This document shows positions 1-13,280 of a DNA stretch of 64,000 nucleotides, in pieces. Made by a program: the position numbers and the translations under genes. Positions within the stretch are counted from its first letter, which is position 1. Each line of letters opens with the position of its first letter. This stretch comes from Lepus europaeus (lineage: Eukaryota > Chordata > Mammalia > Lagomorpha > Leporidae). The notes beneath the pieces are model-generated. The model saw only the letters and a list, made by a program, of their open reading frames with translations, was not told the origin of the DNA and ran no database searches. The DNA lies in contig NC_084835.1 in NCBI RefSeq assembly GCF_033115175.1, forward strand, positions 59,006,448 through 59,070,447. Reading direction: 5' to 3'.

Positions 1-145
1 CCCTCATGTGGAGGGGTGGAGTTCCAGGCTCCTGGCTTTGTCCTGGCTCAGCCCTGGCTGTTGGCAGTCATTTGAGGAGTAAACTACTGGAACAAAGATC
101 TCTCTCCCACCCCCTTGCTCTCCCTTTAGAATTAATTAATTAATT
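1..145 (+). repeat. CSINE: CSINE, 5' part outside window
   Basis: The 3' half of a C-repeat: ggctcctggctttg, then ggagtaaactactgg (the usual gggagtgaaccagcgg), a decayed pyrimidine tract and an aattaatt tail. Confidence 0.8.
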
Positions 146-165
146 AATTTAAAAAATAATCTTTG

Positions 166-378
166 GGCTGATCCTAAGCCAGGAGCAAGGACTTCTTCTA
201 GGTCTCCCACATGAGTGCAGGGGCCCAGGTACTTGGGCCATCTTCTGCTGCTCTCTCAGGCACATTAGCAGGGAACTGGATCAAAAATGGAGCAGCCATG
301 TCTCGAACCAGTGCCTGTATGGGATGCAGGCACCACAAGCAGCAGCTTTACCTGCTACACACCAGGGTGGGCCCCCAA
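166..378 (-). repeat. CSINE: CSINE, missing its 3' tail
   Basis: Reverse-orientation body from gatcctaagccaggagc through tgggatgcaggcacc to the inverted head gggtgggccccca. The tail half is missing. Confidence 0.8.
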
Positions 379-380
379 GT

Positions 381-702
381 AAATCTTTTTTTTTTTTAAG
401 ATTTATGGATTTGATTGGAAAAGCAGAGTTAGAGGCAGAGAGAGAGAGAGGTCTTCCATCCACTGGTTCACTCCCCGAGTAGCCACAATGGCCAGAGCTG
501 AGTTGATCTGAAGCCAGAAGCCAGGAGCTTCTTCTAGGTACAGGGGCCTAAGGACTTGGACCATCTTTTCTTGCTTTCCCAGGCCATAGCAGAGAACTGG
601 ATCAGAATTGGAGCAACAGGGACTCCAGCCGGTACCCATATGGTATGCTGGCACTACAGGTGTTAGCTTTACCCACTATGCCACAGTGTGGGCCCCCCCC
701 AT
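381..702 (-). repeat. CSINE: CSINE, near full length
   Basis: Poly(T) tail, aagattta, a GA-rich tract, cttccatccactggttcac, and the inverted head ccacagtgtgggccccc. Confidence 0.9.
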
Positions 703-813
703 ATAAATCTTTTAAAAAATAGCTATAGTCCACTATCAAAATCAGGAAATTACCATTGATAGAGTACTATTACCTAATCTGTAGATTCCATTCAGAGTCA
801 ACCAGTTATTCTA

Positions 814-1130
814 GGGCCGGCGCTATGGCACAGCAGGTTAACGCCCTGGCCTGAAGTGCCAGCATCCCATATGGGCGCCAGTTCTAGTCCGCTCCTCTTC
901 CAATCCAGCTCTCTGCTGTGGCCTGGGATAGCAGTAGAAGATGGCCCAAGTCCTTGGGTCCGTGCACCTGCATGGGAGACCCGGAAGAAGCTTCTGGCTC
1001 CTGCCTTCGGATCGGTGCAGCTCCAGCCATTGCAGCCTTCTGGGGAGTGAACCATCGGATGGAGGACCTCTCTCTCTCTCTCTCTCTCTAATTCTGACTT
1101 TCGAATAAATAGATAAATATTTTTTAAAAA
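814..1130 (+). repeat. CSINE: CSINE, full length
   Basis: Head gggccggcgctatggcacag, tRNA-like box B (gttctagtcc), a CT-repeat and the tail ttcgaataaatagataaat. Confidence 0.93.
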
Positions 1131-1201
1131 TAAAGCAGTTATCCTATGAATGTCCTTTATAACAAAAGGAGAAGAAAAGACATATGTCTTCATGGACCAA
1201 A

Positions 1202-1460
1202 TGGGCGTGAGTGTGTGGCCTAGCAGTTAAGTTGCCAGATGAGATGTTCCTAACCCATATTGGAGTACTGGGTTTGAGTCCTGGCTCTGGTGCCTGATTC
1301 CAGCTTCCTGCTAATGCAGGCAGCCGAGGTAGTGCAAGTGATTGGGTTTCTGCCACCCACTCATGGCTTCCATTCAACCCAGTCCTGCCCTGGCTGTTGC
1401 TGGTCATTCGAGAGGTCAACCAGTGGATGGGGAACTTCTTCCTTTTCTCTTGCTGTGTTT
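1202..1460 (+). repeat. CSINE: Old, diverged CSINE
   Basis: Older-type C-repeat with gtactgggtttgagtcctgg, cagcttcctgctaatgc, gattgggtttctgccaccca and aaccagtggatgg. A (TG)n tract follows at 1457-1485. Confidence 0.75.
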
Positions 1461-1489
1461 GTGTGTTTATGTGTGTGTGTGTGTCTGCC

Positions 1490-1640
1490 TTTATTTATTT
1501 ATTAATTTGTTTCAAAGTCAGCATTAGGGAGAGGCAGAGCAGAGGGTCTTCTGTGGGGAATAAGGAGCCAGACCCAAGGATCAAACCCAGGCTCTGTGAT
1601 GTGGAATGCAGGTGTCTTAATTGCTAGGCTAAACACTCAC
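1490..1640 (-). repeat. CSINE: Old CSINE fragment
   Basis: Starts ttatttatttattaattt and GA-rich gggagaggcagagcag, and ends gtcttaattgctaggctaaacactc, a decayed inverted head. Confidence 0.55.
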
Positions 1641-1647
1641 CACAGGA

Positions 1648-1723
1648 CTGCAAAATTTTTTTGTACCAACATAAACTTGTCTTCTGATTCCATTTTTCTC
1701 TGAACTTTTTGGAGTCTTTTCAT
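1648..1723 (+). repeat. Half of a palindromic mariner-like MITE
   Basis: Contains tttgtaccaacataaacttg and ctgaactttttggagtcttt, resembling the right half of a TIR-rich mariner-like element also seen at 34084-34560. Family name uncertain. Confidence 0.4.
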
Positions 1724-2836
1724 GTGATTTCCTTAATTCCCACATTATTTGCTATTGCACATGGGATAAATTCCATTCCACGTGTAATGATGTCCTTGTG
1801 ACATTTTTCATCCTTGTCATCCCCCATTTCCCTTTGTTAGCTGCTATAAACTTGTTTTCTGCATGCATTGTGGCTTTTCCGCTAGCTCTTTCTTTTGTGT
1901 ATGCTGTTTTTTCTTTTCTGAATTCCTTTTCCTTCCCATCAGCCTCATGAATACTCAACAGTTCTTGTAAACACAGCTCCTGTCGCTCCCTCAGTAGCTC
2001 AGTGATTCCCCTTGCCTCCCCTCCCCCTGTGCCTCTGCCGTCAGTCATGCGCTTCTGTGCTCCTTCTCCTGTGTGCCTCCAAGCAAGGTCTAGATCTCAT
2101 TAACATTGGGATCCCCAGTTCGGAGTTCATTTCTGGCTCCTAGTAGGTGTTCAGGAAATGCTAAGATGTTACATTTAATTGAGTCAAATAAAATACAAGA
2201 GTTAATAAAGCTGTCTTTGGTCATTTAGATAAAACCTATCAATAATCAGTGGGCTTAACTGGGGAACTTGTAAAAAGCCCTTTTCAGTTAAGTCAGCATG
2301 TGATTTTGGAAAAAACTTTGGGAGTAGAAGTGAAAGTTGTGGAAGGACTCAAATTAATTTTTCAATTATACTTGAACAAATTTTAATATACTCTGTGAGT
2401 GTGAATCAGTATCTCTTCTACTGTTGCATAGATTTTTTTCCCCACCTTTTTTGATGTAAGGAAATGGATTATAATTTTTAGCTTGCTGCTGTGTCATTGG
2501 AGCAAAGTAGCAGTACAATAAAAATTGTATATATCTTAAAATGCATTGTAATCATTTCTGTGCTATTTAGTTATTTAGTATTGAAATTTGCATGATATTA
2601 TAATCCCTAGAATTCTTACACGATATCTCCTCCGATTTTATAGATAATGTTTGAATAGTTAACAGGTGTTTGCATCTCTGAATACAGAAACTGATGGAAA
2701 AAGCATTATAACTGTTCAATTTGAATGTGTAATTTACCAGAAAGTTGTATATAATATCTCTTCTCCTGGTGATTATTTTTATACTTTGATGTTGTTTTCT
2801 TCCTCCCTCCCTCTGAAATGAAACATTATGTAAAAG

Positions 2837-3363
2837 GATCAGAGACCAAGAGGTCCCAGAGGATGTGCACCTCAGGCCGGAGGACGTCCCTTCAGATCTC
2901 AGAGTCACAACCTGCAGTGTCGGCCTGGAACGCACGGCAGAGGAGCCTGCTGCGGAGATGTGTAGGAACTCCCCAAGTGAATTGAGTGTTCCAGTGGACA
3001 GCTCGGAGCTTTGTGCTTTGTCCTCAGCATCTCATCAGGAAGCAGCCAGTAGTGAGAGGGATAAAAATCCTGGTAACTACAAATCTGCATTTCGACCAGA
3101 GGTTGGCAGCAGCTCACAGGATTCAGCCGTCTTAGATCAGGAACTGTACAACTCTTTCCATTTCTGGAGGACTCCTCTTCCTGAGATAGATCTAGATGTG
3201 GAGCTTGAACAGGACATTGGGAAAAACCTCAGCCCAGAGAGACCAGAAGCAGCATCTGAAATCCCCAGGCCAGGTTCTCCAAACATTACCATGGCCACCA
3301 GAAAGGAACTTGAAGAAATGATAGAAAATCTCGAGCCCCATATTGATGACCCCGATGTTAAAG
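2837..3363 (+). CDS. PPP4R1: PPP4R1 exon: large linker exon
   Basis: This 527-bp exon follows an AG at 2835-2836 and ends before GT at 3364. Its first G completes an Arg codon from the upstream exon and its last G starts the Ala codon finished in the next exon. It encodes about 175 residues, from IRDQEVPEDV to HIDDPDVK. The composition is acidic and Ser/Pro-rich, so it is probably a disordered linker. A conserved block, LDQELYNSFHFWRTPLPEID, lies near the middle, and TMATRKELEEMIENLEPHID near the end. The first half differs from the human protein at many positions, unlike the C-terminal exons. Confidence 0.95.
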
Positions 3364-6300
3364 GTATGGACGAGTCGACCAAGTTCTTCATTCTAGCAAC
3401 GATAATAAAATATTTTCTGACTTCAAAAACATTGCCTACCTTTAAAAATTCATGGCCATCATCATCATATATTCTTAGATTCTTTTTGTAAATATGATTA
3501 ATCTAGTTTTAGTACATTTAATTTAAGGTTGGCTCATAACTGTATTCAATACTGTGGTTTATACAAATGTGTTGATTTAACAAATTCCTGTGTTGGAATT
3601 TTTACATTATTCAGTGTTGCACATTCGCATTTTGAGTTTTACCTTAACTATTTTGCTCTAGATCTCATTAGCTTTTTATAAAATAGAAGTATTTTTTATA
3701 AGAGAGAACTGTGGTCTTAACAGTGAGTGGAAATGTTTGTGTTCCATGGAATGTGATGTTTTAAGGGCTGTAGGTTTGTTTGCTTTAATTGGGAGGTAGA
3801 AAGTGAGAGAGCGTTTGTATCAGCTGGTTCACTCCTCAGTTGCCCTCAAAGGCTGGGAGGCAGAAACCAGGAGCCAGGAACTCAAGCCAGGACTCCTAGG
3901 AGAGTGGCATAAAACCAGTTACTGGCCAGCGCCGTGGCTCACTAGGCTAATCCTCCGCCTTGTGGCGCTGGCACACCGGGTTCTAGTCCTGGTCGGGGCG
4001 CCGGATTCTGTCCCGGTTGCCCCTCTTCCAGGCCACCTCTCTGCTGTGGCCTGGGAAGGCAGTGGGGGATGGCCCAAGTGCTTGGGCCCTGCACCCCATG
4101 GGAGACCAGGAGAAGCACCTGGCTCCTGGCTTCGGATCAGCGCGGTGCGCCGGCCGCAGTGCGCCAGCCGCGGCGGCCATTGGAGGGTGAACCAACGGCA
4201 AAGGAAGACCTTTCTCTCTGTCTCTCTCTCTCTCACTGTCCACTCTGCCTGTCAAAAAAAAAACCAGTTACTTAAGTCACTGAAGCTGTCCTCCGGAGTT
4301 TCCATTAACAGGAAGCTGAAGTCAGGAGCTGGAGCCAGGTACCAAACCCAGGTACTTCACTGTGGGATGTGGGCATCACAACTGGCCTTTTTTTTTTTTT
4401 TTTTTCCCCCCCATTTCAAGGACAGAAAGAGATCTTCCATAGCTGCTTCACTCGCCAGGTGGCTGCAACAGCCAGGACTGAGCCAGGAGCTTTTTCCAGG
4501 TCTACCATGTGGGTGGCAGGAGTCCAAGCACTTCTGCTTTTCCAAGGCTGTTAGCAGGGAGCTGGATCGAAGTGGAGCAGCCAGGACTTGAACTGGCACC
4601 CATATGGGTTGCCGGTGTCACAGGCTGTGGCTTGACCCACTACACCACAGCACTGGCCCCCAGCTGGCTTTTTAACTGCTAAACTAAATGCCCCCTCCAT
4701 CTTAATATTATTTTTATCTTCTTTATTTATCTGAGAGGTAGAGGTGACATTTTTTGGTTTTGGTTTCTTTCCCTTGAGTTACACATAATATCACCTGGAT
4801 TCCTATTAACAAGGACCTTAATACTTGTTCTAGTGTTAGTATCTGAAAATAAAATGTTTTCTTTTATTAGATGGAAAGTGTGTTCTAAATATGGCAGTAT
4901 GAAAATGAAGTGACATTTCTCACTCATGGTGAGGAAGAGGGTTGCAGGCAGTGGGGCCAGCACCTGGTGAAGGTGTTGTTTCCACTCCTTTGAGGCCTTA
5001 ACCCTCTCGATAATTCGTCATGATCACTCAGAAAAATTTGAAATGTCGTTTAAAACAAAAAACAACTTTGAAAAATCCTGTAACTACAACTCTTCAGATC
5101 TCCAATGACTGTGAGTTGTGTTGTTTTTTTTTTTTTTTCTTTTTTCTTGTTAATTCTAAAAACTTAAAATGCTAAAACTGCATTTGCTCAGTGTTGGGAA
5201 ATTCCCATCTCTGAAGTGGTGCCTTCAGGGTCCTCCTAAAACATGCACAGCATTGTTATGCTCAAACTTTGGAAACTGCATCAGTGCTGTTAAGGTAGCA
5301 CTTTCCTTTGTTTGGCTTTAGTTTATTGTGATTTTTAGAGGTTTTCTATTATAATTTAACACATGGAGGAAAAGTAAATGATCAGATTAAAGGCTAATTC
5401 ATATCCTTGGGTGTTGGAAGTTATTTTAACTGATGGATGATCCTTTTGGCTTTTTCTAACCTTTGTTTTTTAAGATTTATTGGAATATAATTTGTATCAG
5501 TAAAATTCAACTTTCTGAGTGGGTAGTTCCGTGAGATTTGACAGTGTATGGCCAAGTCATTGCCACCACAGTCAGGACACAAACTTTCCCTGTGCCCGTC
5601 GTAGCCAGTTCTCCTTCCAGCCCAGCCTCTGGTGAACGCTGGTCTATTTTCTGGCCTCATGATTTTGCCTTTTCCAGAACTTTGCTTAGAGTCAGGTGAC
5701 AGGTAGCTGTTTTGAGTGTGACTGTCACTTAAACCTAATGTTCAAGATTGGTCCTTGTTGCCGACATCAGTGGTTTACTCCCTTTTATTGTTTTCTGAAA
5801 CCACGGCAAGCAGAGGACTGAATATTTTTTTTTTAACTTTTACCTAGTAAATATAAATTTCCAAAGTACAGTTTATGGATTACAATGGCCTTCCCTCCCC
5901 CCATAACTTCCCTCCCACCTGCAACCCTCATGTCTCCCGCTCCCTCTCCCCTTCCATTCACATCAAGATTCAGGACTGAATATTTTCAGCAGAGCATTCT
6001 GTTTTTCTTTCCCTCTTACGGTGGATACCTTATAGTTTTACTATCACAGCTTCATTCCTCAATTGGGGGCTTGTGTAAATTTTTTTTTTTTTTTTTTTTT
6101 TTTAAGAATCGTTTGTTTAGGGGCCAGTGCTGTGGCATGGCGGCTAAAGCTGCCGCCTTCAGCCCCGTCATCCCACATGAGCACCAGTTCATTTCTCAGC
6201 TTCCAATCCAGCTCCCTGCTAATGCACTTGGGAAAACCACAGAAGGTGGCCCAAGTTTGGGTCCCTATTACCCTCGTGGGAGACCCAGAAGAAGCTCTTA

Positions 6301-9300
6301 GCTCCTGGGTTTGGAGCAGCCCAGCTGTGGCTGTTGCAGCCTTTTGGGGAGGTGAACCAGCAAATGGAATCTCTCTCTCTCTCTCTCTCTCTCTTTCTGT
6401 AACTCTGCCTTTCAAACAAATAAAAAAGAGAGAGAGAGCTTCCATCCACTCACTAGTTCACTCCTCAGGTGGCCGCATGGCCAGGACTGGGCCAGGCTGA
6501 AGCCAGGAGCCTGGAGCTTCCTCCAGGTCTCTCACATGGGTGGCAGGGGCCCAAACACTTGGGCCGTCTGCTACTGCTTTTCCCAGGCCATTAGCAGGGA
6601 GCTGGATCGGAAATAGAACAGACGAGACATGAACCGGTGCCCATATTGGATGCTGGTGTTGCAGGTGATAGGTGAAGAGCTTCACCCACTACACTCCGAT
6701 GCCAACCCCCTTATCATTGATTTTTTTGCCCCTCCCTGCCCCCATCCTGCCAGTTTCCACATTTTATGACAACCCGATGATACAGGAAGCACTGAGATTT
6801 TCTTTTTGTTTATAAACTAGAATCTGTTCCACTATCTTGCCTTTATGGCCTCCCTCCATTCCTTCGTTTTCTTCTACCCCATATGTGGAGAATTGAGGCA
6901 CAAAGAATTATGTCTGAAACTAAGGATGCTCACAGCTAAGAATAGCTCTTCAGTAAGTGTTTAATGTCTTTACAACTTTCAGCTTTTCATTTAAGTCTGT
7001 TATGTATCAGCTTCAGTTTAAGTTCATCAAACTTCAGTAACTAGTGTCTTTTTTTTTTTTTTTTTTCTTAAATTCTATTTTTACGGGGAAAAAAACGATT
7101 GCCAGCCCTAAAGCTTTTCTGGGAGCTGTCATGGTAAACACTGCTGGGTCTCTGACATACAGTAGGTAGTAAGTTGGGAAATAGAGTACATGGTTTTAAT
7201 ATTCTTTCCCTCCAACACCTGGCTCTGGCCTGGCCCAGTTCCGGCTATTTCAGCCATTTGGTTAATAAACCAACAGTTGGAAGATCTCTTCTCATCCTCC
7301 CATCCCTGTCACTCTGTCTTTCAATTAAATCTTTAAAAAACACTGGTTAAGATGCCTACATTCCAGATTAGAGTCCCTGGGTTCAAGTCCTGGCTGTGCT
7401 CTCAATTCCATCTTCCTGTGAATGCACACTTTGGCAGGCAACTCAAGTAATTGGGTCTCTGACACCCACAGGGGAGACCGGGGTGGGTCCTGGGCTCCTG
7501 GCTGCCACCTAACACTGGCCCAGCCCAGCCATCAGAGGCATTTGGGGGAGTGAACCAGTGGATAGGAAACACATGTCTATCTATGTCTCTCTCTCCCTCT
7601 CTCCCTCTCTTCCTCTCTCTCTCTCTCTTTTTTTTTAATGAAATACAGATTCCTGGCCGGCGCCGTGGCTTAACAGGCTAATCCTCCGCCTTGCGGCACC
7701 GGCACACCGGGTTCTAGTCCCAGTTGGGGTGCCGGATTCTATCCCGGTTGCCCCTCTTCCAGGCCAGCTCTCTGCTATGGCCTGAGAAGGCAGTGGAGGA
7801 TGGCCCAAGTGCTTGGGCCCTGAACCCGCATGGGAGACCAGGAGAAGCACCTGGCTCCTGGCTTCAGATCAGCAAGATGCGCCGTCCGCAGCGGCCATTG
7901 GAGGATGAACCAACGGCAAAAAGGAAGACCTTTCTCTCTGTCTCTCTCTCTCTCACTATCCACTCTGCCTGTCAAAAATAAAAAAATAAATAAATAAATA
8001 AAAGATTCCTTTCCAGTTTAGGCCCAGTGGAAGAACTGGGCCCTTTTAGCAGCCCTGGTCAGAAAATCATTAAAATCAGTAAATTGTTAGTAGGGAGTTG
8101 TGGAGGAGTTAGAGGTTGGGCAGGGTTAGCTCAGCCATGCCAGCCTTTTCAAGATAGGAGTAGATGTGATCCCAGGAGGCCCTGATTTCTAAGCATGTGT
8201 CATTGAGGACTGCACTTCCTCGTGAATCTTGGGTTTAAATGAGCGAAATGTGTCTTCCACAGGTGTGTGCTTAAGTTGCTTGGTTTTCCTCACTGGGTTC
8301 TTCTCTGCATGTGTGTGCCTGCTGAATCATGGTGAACCACAATGGTCTGGATTGATGGTTTCCACCCAGAATGTTAATGTTATTGACTGTGTGAGACATG
8401 GCCTGAACTAGGAGGAGATTACCAGTTCCCCTTGTATTCTCGGATCTTGGTGAACAAAAATATTATTTATTTCAGCAACTGTGTCTCGGAATAGCAATCT
8501 AAGACTGTTAGTGAGAAAACTAGCATCAGATTTTGGTGATGTTCACTAATTTCTTTTTCAAATCCATTGCTGTGTAACTGGTTCTTGGATTTCAGTCTGT
8601 GTTGTGGGTGAGATGCAAATCTTGATGAACACTTGTGTATTTAGTTCCTTGCATCCTTCAGGGAGGTCAACTCTGCGTCCAGGCAACACTTCAGCAGTCA
8701 CTGAGCCTAGATTCTGTTGTGTTCTCTGGCTGGAGTTGTGAATTCTCACTGGGCCCCATCTCCTTTGCATCAGTTTTCTAAAGATACTGAGTTCACAGTG
8801 TAACTCAATTTGTATGTGTTTATGAACAGACAGATTAAAGATCACAGTTAACGTGGACAGAGTGAAGGGAAGTGCGTTGTCCACGTGGAGGTAAATGGCC
8901 TGTGTAGTAAATCCTCCTCTGTGAAAGGCTCTCATTTTTATTACTTCCCAGGGAACAGAATTGTCCAGTAGGGGTCATACTCACACACCATGTACCTTGT
9001 ATGGTACAAAACATTTTAGCCTTTATGTATTGCGCAGAATACTTTAAGCTGTTTTATTTTGGTTGGAGAGCACTCAAATGATTTTTTTGAAAAAATAAAT
9101 AAGGGTTGGTCAAACTGCAATGAAATTCTGAGAAGAATGAGAACCCTGCACTAGCACTTGGAGTGAGCAGCAGTCTCAGTTACTTGACTTAGCAAATAAT
9201 GACCACCTAGAAAAGAACCTCATCCTGTGTCTCCTGCATCTCATTGCCAGGTACTGATAGACTGGAGAAATGTAGTATTGAGTTGTCTTAATAAAACACT

Positions 9301-12300
9301 GTAACGATTGCCTTGTTTAAATACATTTGAATTTTAAATGTTCATATTTTGAACATCCAGGTGGATTGTAATTTGGAGTAAGTGCTGAGCAGAACTTTTG
9401 GCTGAATTTCACAGTTATTTGGGGTTGGAGATTGGAAGAATCTTTTTTCTTTAATTTTTAATCACCACCATAAGGGAGGCAGTGCTAGTGCCCAGGTTTA
9501 AGAACCGCTGCTTGATAAGTTGCCACTTTGGTTTTCTGCAAGCAATACAGTGCTCACTGGGGACCCCTGGTTTGGGGACAAGGTATGAGTTTCATTTTCA
9601 AAAAGAAATTGGGGAAAAGTAAAGTGGAATGAGCTATGAAATGTTGAAATCTTTGTCATTGCCATTGTTTTGTGTTGGCAGGGTGTGTGGCTGCTCTTCT
9701 GCTAAGATAGCGTAGTAAGTAAGCCTTGCCAGTCTGATTCACACACTACCAAACATAGCGACTCACCCTGAACTTGACTCCTTTAATACACTGGACATGC
9801 CTCCAGCAATTAGATAGCATCTCTCTTTCATACTAACGCAGAATAATGTTCAGTAGTGGATAAATGTTTAATCTCATGAAAGCATATTAGTTTTCTACTT
9901 TTTCTCTGAAAAACTAATGATTTACTACAGTAGAAATTTTTTTCAGCTGTTTGATGGCAATGTCAAAAAATTACACCTTTCATTGGTAGTGTGTAAAGCA
10001 ACTGGGGAGGCTTGAATTTGCTCACTGTGTGTCCTCCTCTGCCCACAGCCCAGGTGGAGGTGCTGTCCGCTGCACTGCGTGCATCCAGTCTGGATGCCCA
10101 TGAGGAGGCCGTCGGCATAGAGAAGAGAAGTGATCTGGAAGATGATCTGGGTATAAATGAGCTACCAAACTGTAAAATAAGCCAGGATGATTCTGTGCCT
10201 TTAATCAGCGATGCTGTTGAGGTAACAAACTCTGTCAAGTCTTGCCCATGTCCGAGAGCAATTTCAGTCAGAAGTCTCTTGTTGGGGAGGAGTTGTAGCT
10301 CATCATTTTGTCCTTAGCGCCTTCTGTTTGTTGCTGGGTTTTCAGCTCTTCCTTTAGCATAAAGCAACAGTAGTCTTTCTCACCATGGCCTGTCCTTGAC
10401 ACAGCAGTGTCCTTTTAAATGCCTGTAAGGGCAAATCCTAGTCCTGTCTCCGTGACCACTTGGTAGACCCAATGTTGCCTTAGCTCGCTGCAATGAAATA
10501 GTCTTATTGGAAACAAAGCCCTTTATCAAGAGTGATTAACTCTTTCCTTTTCTTTTTGGAGAGGTGCTTTGTTTCTGATGGGACCATTTCACTGCAGCGA
10601 GCAACACAGTATTCGGAGCAGAAGATCGGGACTTGAGGCCATGGTGCGGAGGGCCAGTGGCATTATCTGGACTCTGGAGTGTGAGGGTGGGTACTGCCAC
10701 TAGCATCGTCTTCGCTGCCTACCTGTAGCTCCTCTGTGTAGCCCTCCCCTCATTTCCTGCTCCATCCTCATGAAGCCGGCATCATGTGCTACCCTTGTTG
10801 ATGTGAGTGTGGAGAAGGACGGCGTCGCAGCTTGTCAGGCCTTAGCTGCTGGGCACTGGGGCTTAGGAAAGCGCCTCCACGCACACTGTGGGCGGGGAGA
10901 GACCTCACAGCACCTCACTGCGTCTCTGTTCTGATTGTTGTCAGCTGACATCTGGTGCAGTTAGAAGTCTGTGTAACACCAGTGCCTTGAAATCAGACCC
11001 TGACCGCTTACTGGAGATTGGACTGTTATGATCTGTCTGCATTTGGGAAGGTTGTTTTTCTTGAGTGTTTTGATTTTGTGGTTTTGTTTTTTTGTTTGGT
11101 AAAAAATTGGTGTTTATGAAAATTGGTCCTAACAGAGTAGAAGCAGCACTCTGCGCACGTGGCCTCTGAGGCAGCTGACAGGACCGTCTGAGCACTGTTT
11201 TGTAAACGGGCCGATGTGAGATACTTGCTTTCCAGTTACTGTTGGTTTTCTGGAACTCATGTTCATGCATCCCATTCAGCAAGTTTGATTTAAGGCAGGG
11301 ACGTTCTTAGGAGGTCTTAGGTATGTTTGTAAATGTTTTAAAATACGACACGTTTGTATGCATTGGTATCTTTGGGCACTCTTGGGAGGTAAGTAACTTA
11401 GTAAGATTAAATGGAGAAAACTAGAGCCAGGACAGAGCTTTAATTGGGTGCTTTATCCTGACAGAATATGGACTCCTCCCTTCACTATATCCATAACGAT
11501 TCAGACTTGAGCACCAACAGCAGCTTCAGCCCTGAAGAGGAAAGGAAATCCAAAATCCAGGTAAGTGACCAGCCTCTTTCTCCTGTGTGCATGTTCTGAG
11601 TTCCCTTTTAAAGCCCATTTCGGATCTAGTATAGTCTTCCTTTGTGAGTGCTTTTAAAATAGAAGAGACCAATGTGCAGTCGTCCTTTCTTCCCCATCGC
11701 CCTGGAGTCACGTGCTTCACTCAGTGTGACCAGAATCTCAGTTCCTGGGTGCCCCTCACAGGTCTATGGGCACCTAAGCTTCCGCGTGTGCCCCCTTTTT
11801 GTCTTTCAAAATCAGGTATGATCCTGCCATCCTACCTAGGTGTTTCCTCATGCTGAAGTTGCTGAGAATGACAGAATACGGCATGATTTCAGAGATTAAA
11901 ATGTGCAAAGAGGCAGGAAGCCAATAGGAAAGTGCCGTTGAGAATAGGTTGCCTTCCTTTCCTGGATTCTGAAGGGGGAGGCGTGTGCATGCAGTCACCG
12001 CAGTGTGGCAGGTGGCGCTTTGCCTTTCTTTCTTTTTTTCTTTTTTTTTTTTTCTTTTTTTCCCTATAGTTGTATCTTGGAACTCTCTGGACATGAGCTC
12101 CTACAGAGCAGCAGCAGAGTGTTCACACAGCACCTCTTTACAAAAAACTTTATATAATTTGTGAAAGGCAGAGAGAGAAATCTCTCAACCACTGGTTCAT
12201 TTTCCAAACGCCTGCAACAGCCAGGGCTGGGCCAGGACAAAGCAGCTCAGAACTCCATCCGGGTCTCCAGATGGGTGGCAGGTACCATCTCCTGTTCCCT

Positions 12301-13242
12301 CCCAGGGTGCTCATTAGCAGGAAACTGTAGAAGAAATGGAGCCAGGTCTGGAACCTAGCCATCCTGATGGGCTGGTGTGGGGTGCAGGTATCCCAAACAG
12401 CATCTTGACCTCTGTGCCGTGATTGAAATCGTGGCACAGGTGCTTTTGGTTATAGTTGGGTTTTGTTGTTGCAAGCAGTGCTGCATTCATTGTGATTGTC
12501 TACCTATGCTTGGTTCTGGGACTGAATTATTGTCAGGAGTGGATTTCAAGTCAATGTGCACAGATTATTTTATTCTTTGAATGAATTTAATGTTCATTTA
12601 TTTTTTAAATAACATATAGGTAGTAAGTTTATGGTGCTCAAGATTCAGAAAGGAAAGAAGGCTGCAGTGAGTTTCCTGCTCGGTTTTTCTCCCCTGTTGG
12701 TCCACTTTGCTGCTTTCAGGTGCCCTTCTGCAACTGCATTGGACACACAGACATGCATTCTTCTGTCCCTCACATTTATGCAAGTCCTCATATGCATACA
12801 CTCAAGTGTTTTATGGATAGGACTTAAATTTCCATCTAATTCAGGCAGGATTTCGTTGTTTTTTTAAAAACATATTGCTAGTTGTACACAAGACTACCTG
12901 TTTCACTCACTAGGGTGGGTGTACATCAAACTCTCATCTCTGCCTGCATTGAAAGGTGCTGCTCTGTCTTAATACTGATTGTCAGGGCTGGCGCTGTGGC
13001 ATAGCGGGTAAAGCTGCCATCTGTGGCGCCGGCATCCCATGTGGGCACCAGTTCAAGTCCCGGCTGCTCCTCTTCCAGTCCAGCTCTCTGCTCTGGCCTG
13101 GGGAAGCAATAGAAGATGACCCAAGTCCTTGGGTCCCTAGCACCCATGTGGGAGACCCGGAAGAAGCTCCAGGCTCCTGGCTTTGGATAATCCCAGCTCT
13201 GGCTGTTTTGGCTATTTGGGGAATGAACCAGTGGATGGAAGA

Positions 13243-13280
<38 letters not shown>

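Larger units (their letters stand above)
1..2836 (+). other. PPP4R1: PPP4R1 intron (5' part outside window)
   Basis: No coding exon is visible before 2837. About half of this stretch is CSINE copies in both orientations (1-1640), followed by an arm of a mariner-like MITE (1648-1723). The rest (1724-2836) looks unique and AT-rich, ending in a pyrimidine-rich tract (ttcttcctccctccctct) before the acceptor. Confidence 0.8.
3364..10048 (+). other. PPP4R1: PPP4R1 intron, 6.7 kb
   Basis: It begins gtatgg and ends cccacag. It holds CSINE clusters at 3790-4661, 6119-6712 and 7212-8002, an antisense L1 fragment at about 5475-5700 and poly(T) runs near 5125, 6078 and 7050. The last 2 kb (8003-10048) carries no repeat that I recognise. 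Confidence 0.9.

Noticed and set aside
1752..2048. 98-codon antisense open frame upstream of the first PPP4R1 exon
   Set aside because: It has no known relatives and no splice sites that would link it to either gene.
3803..4591. 262-codon open frame on +
   Set aside because: It runs across three CSINE copies, including poly(T) translated as poly-Phe. It is repeat-derived.
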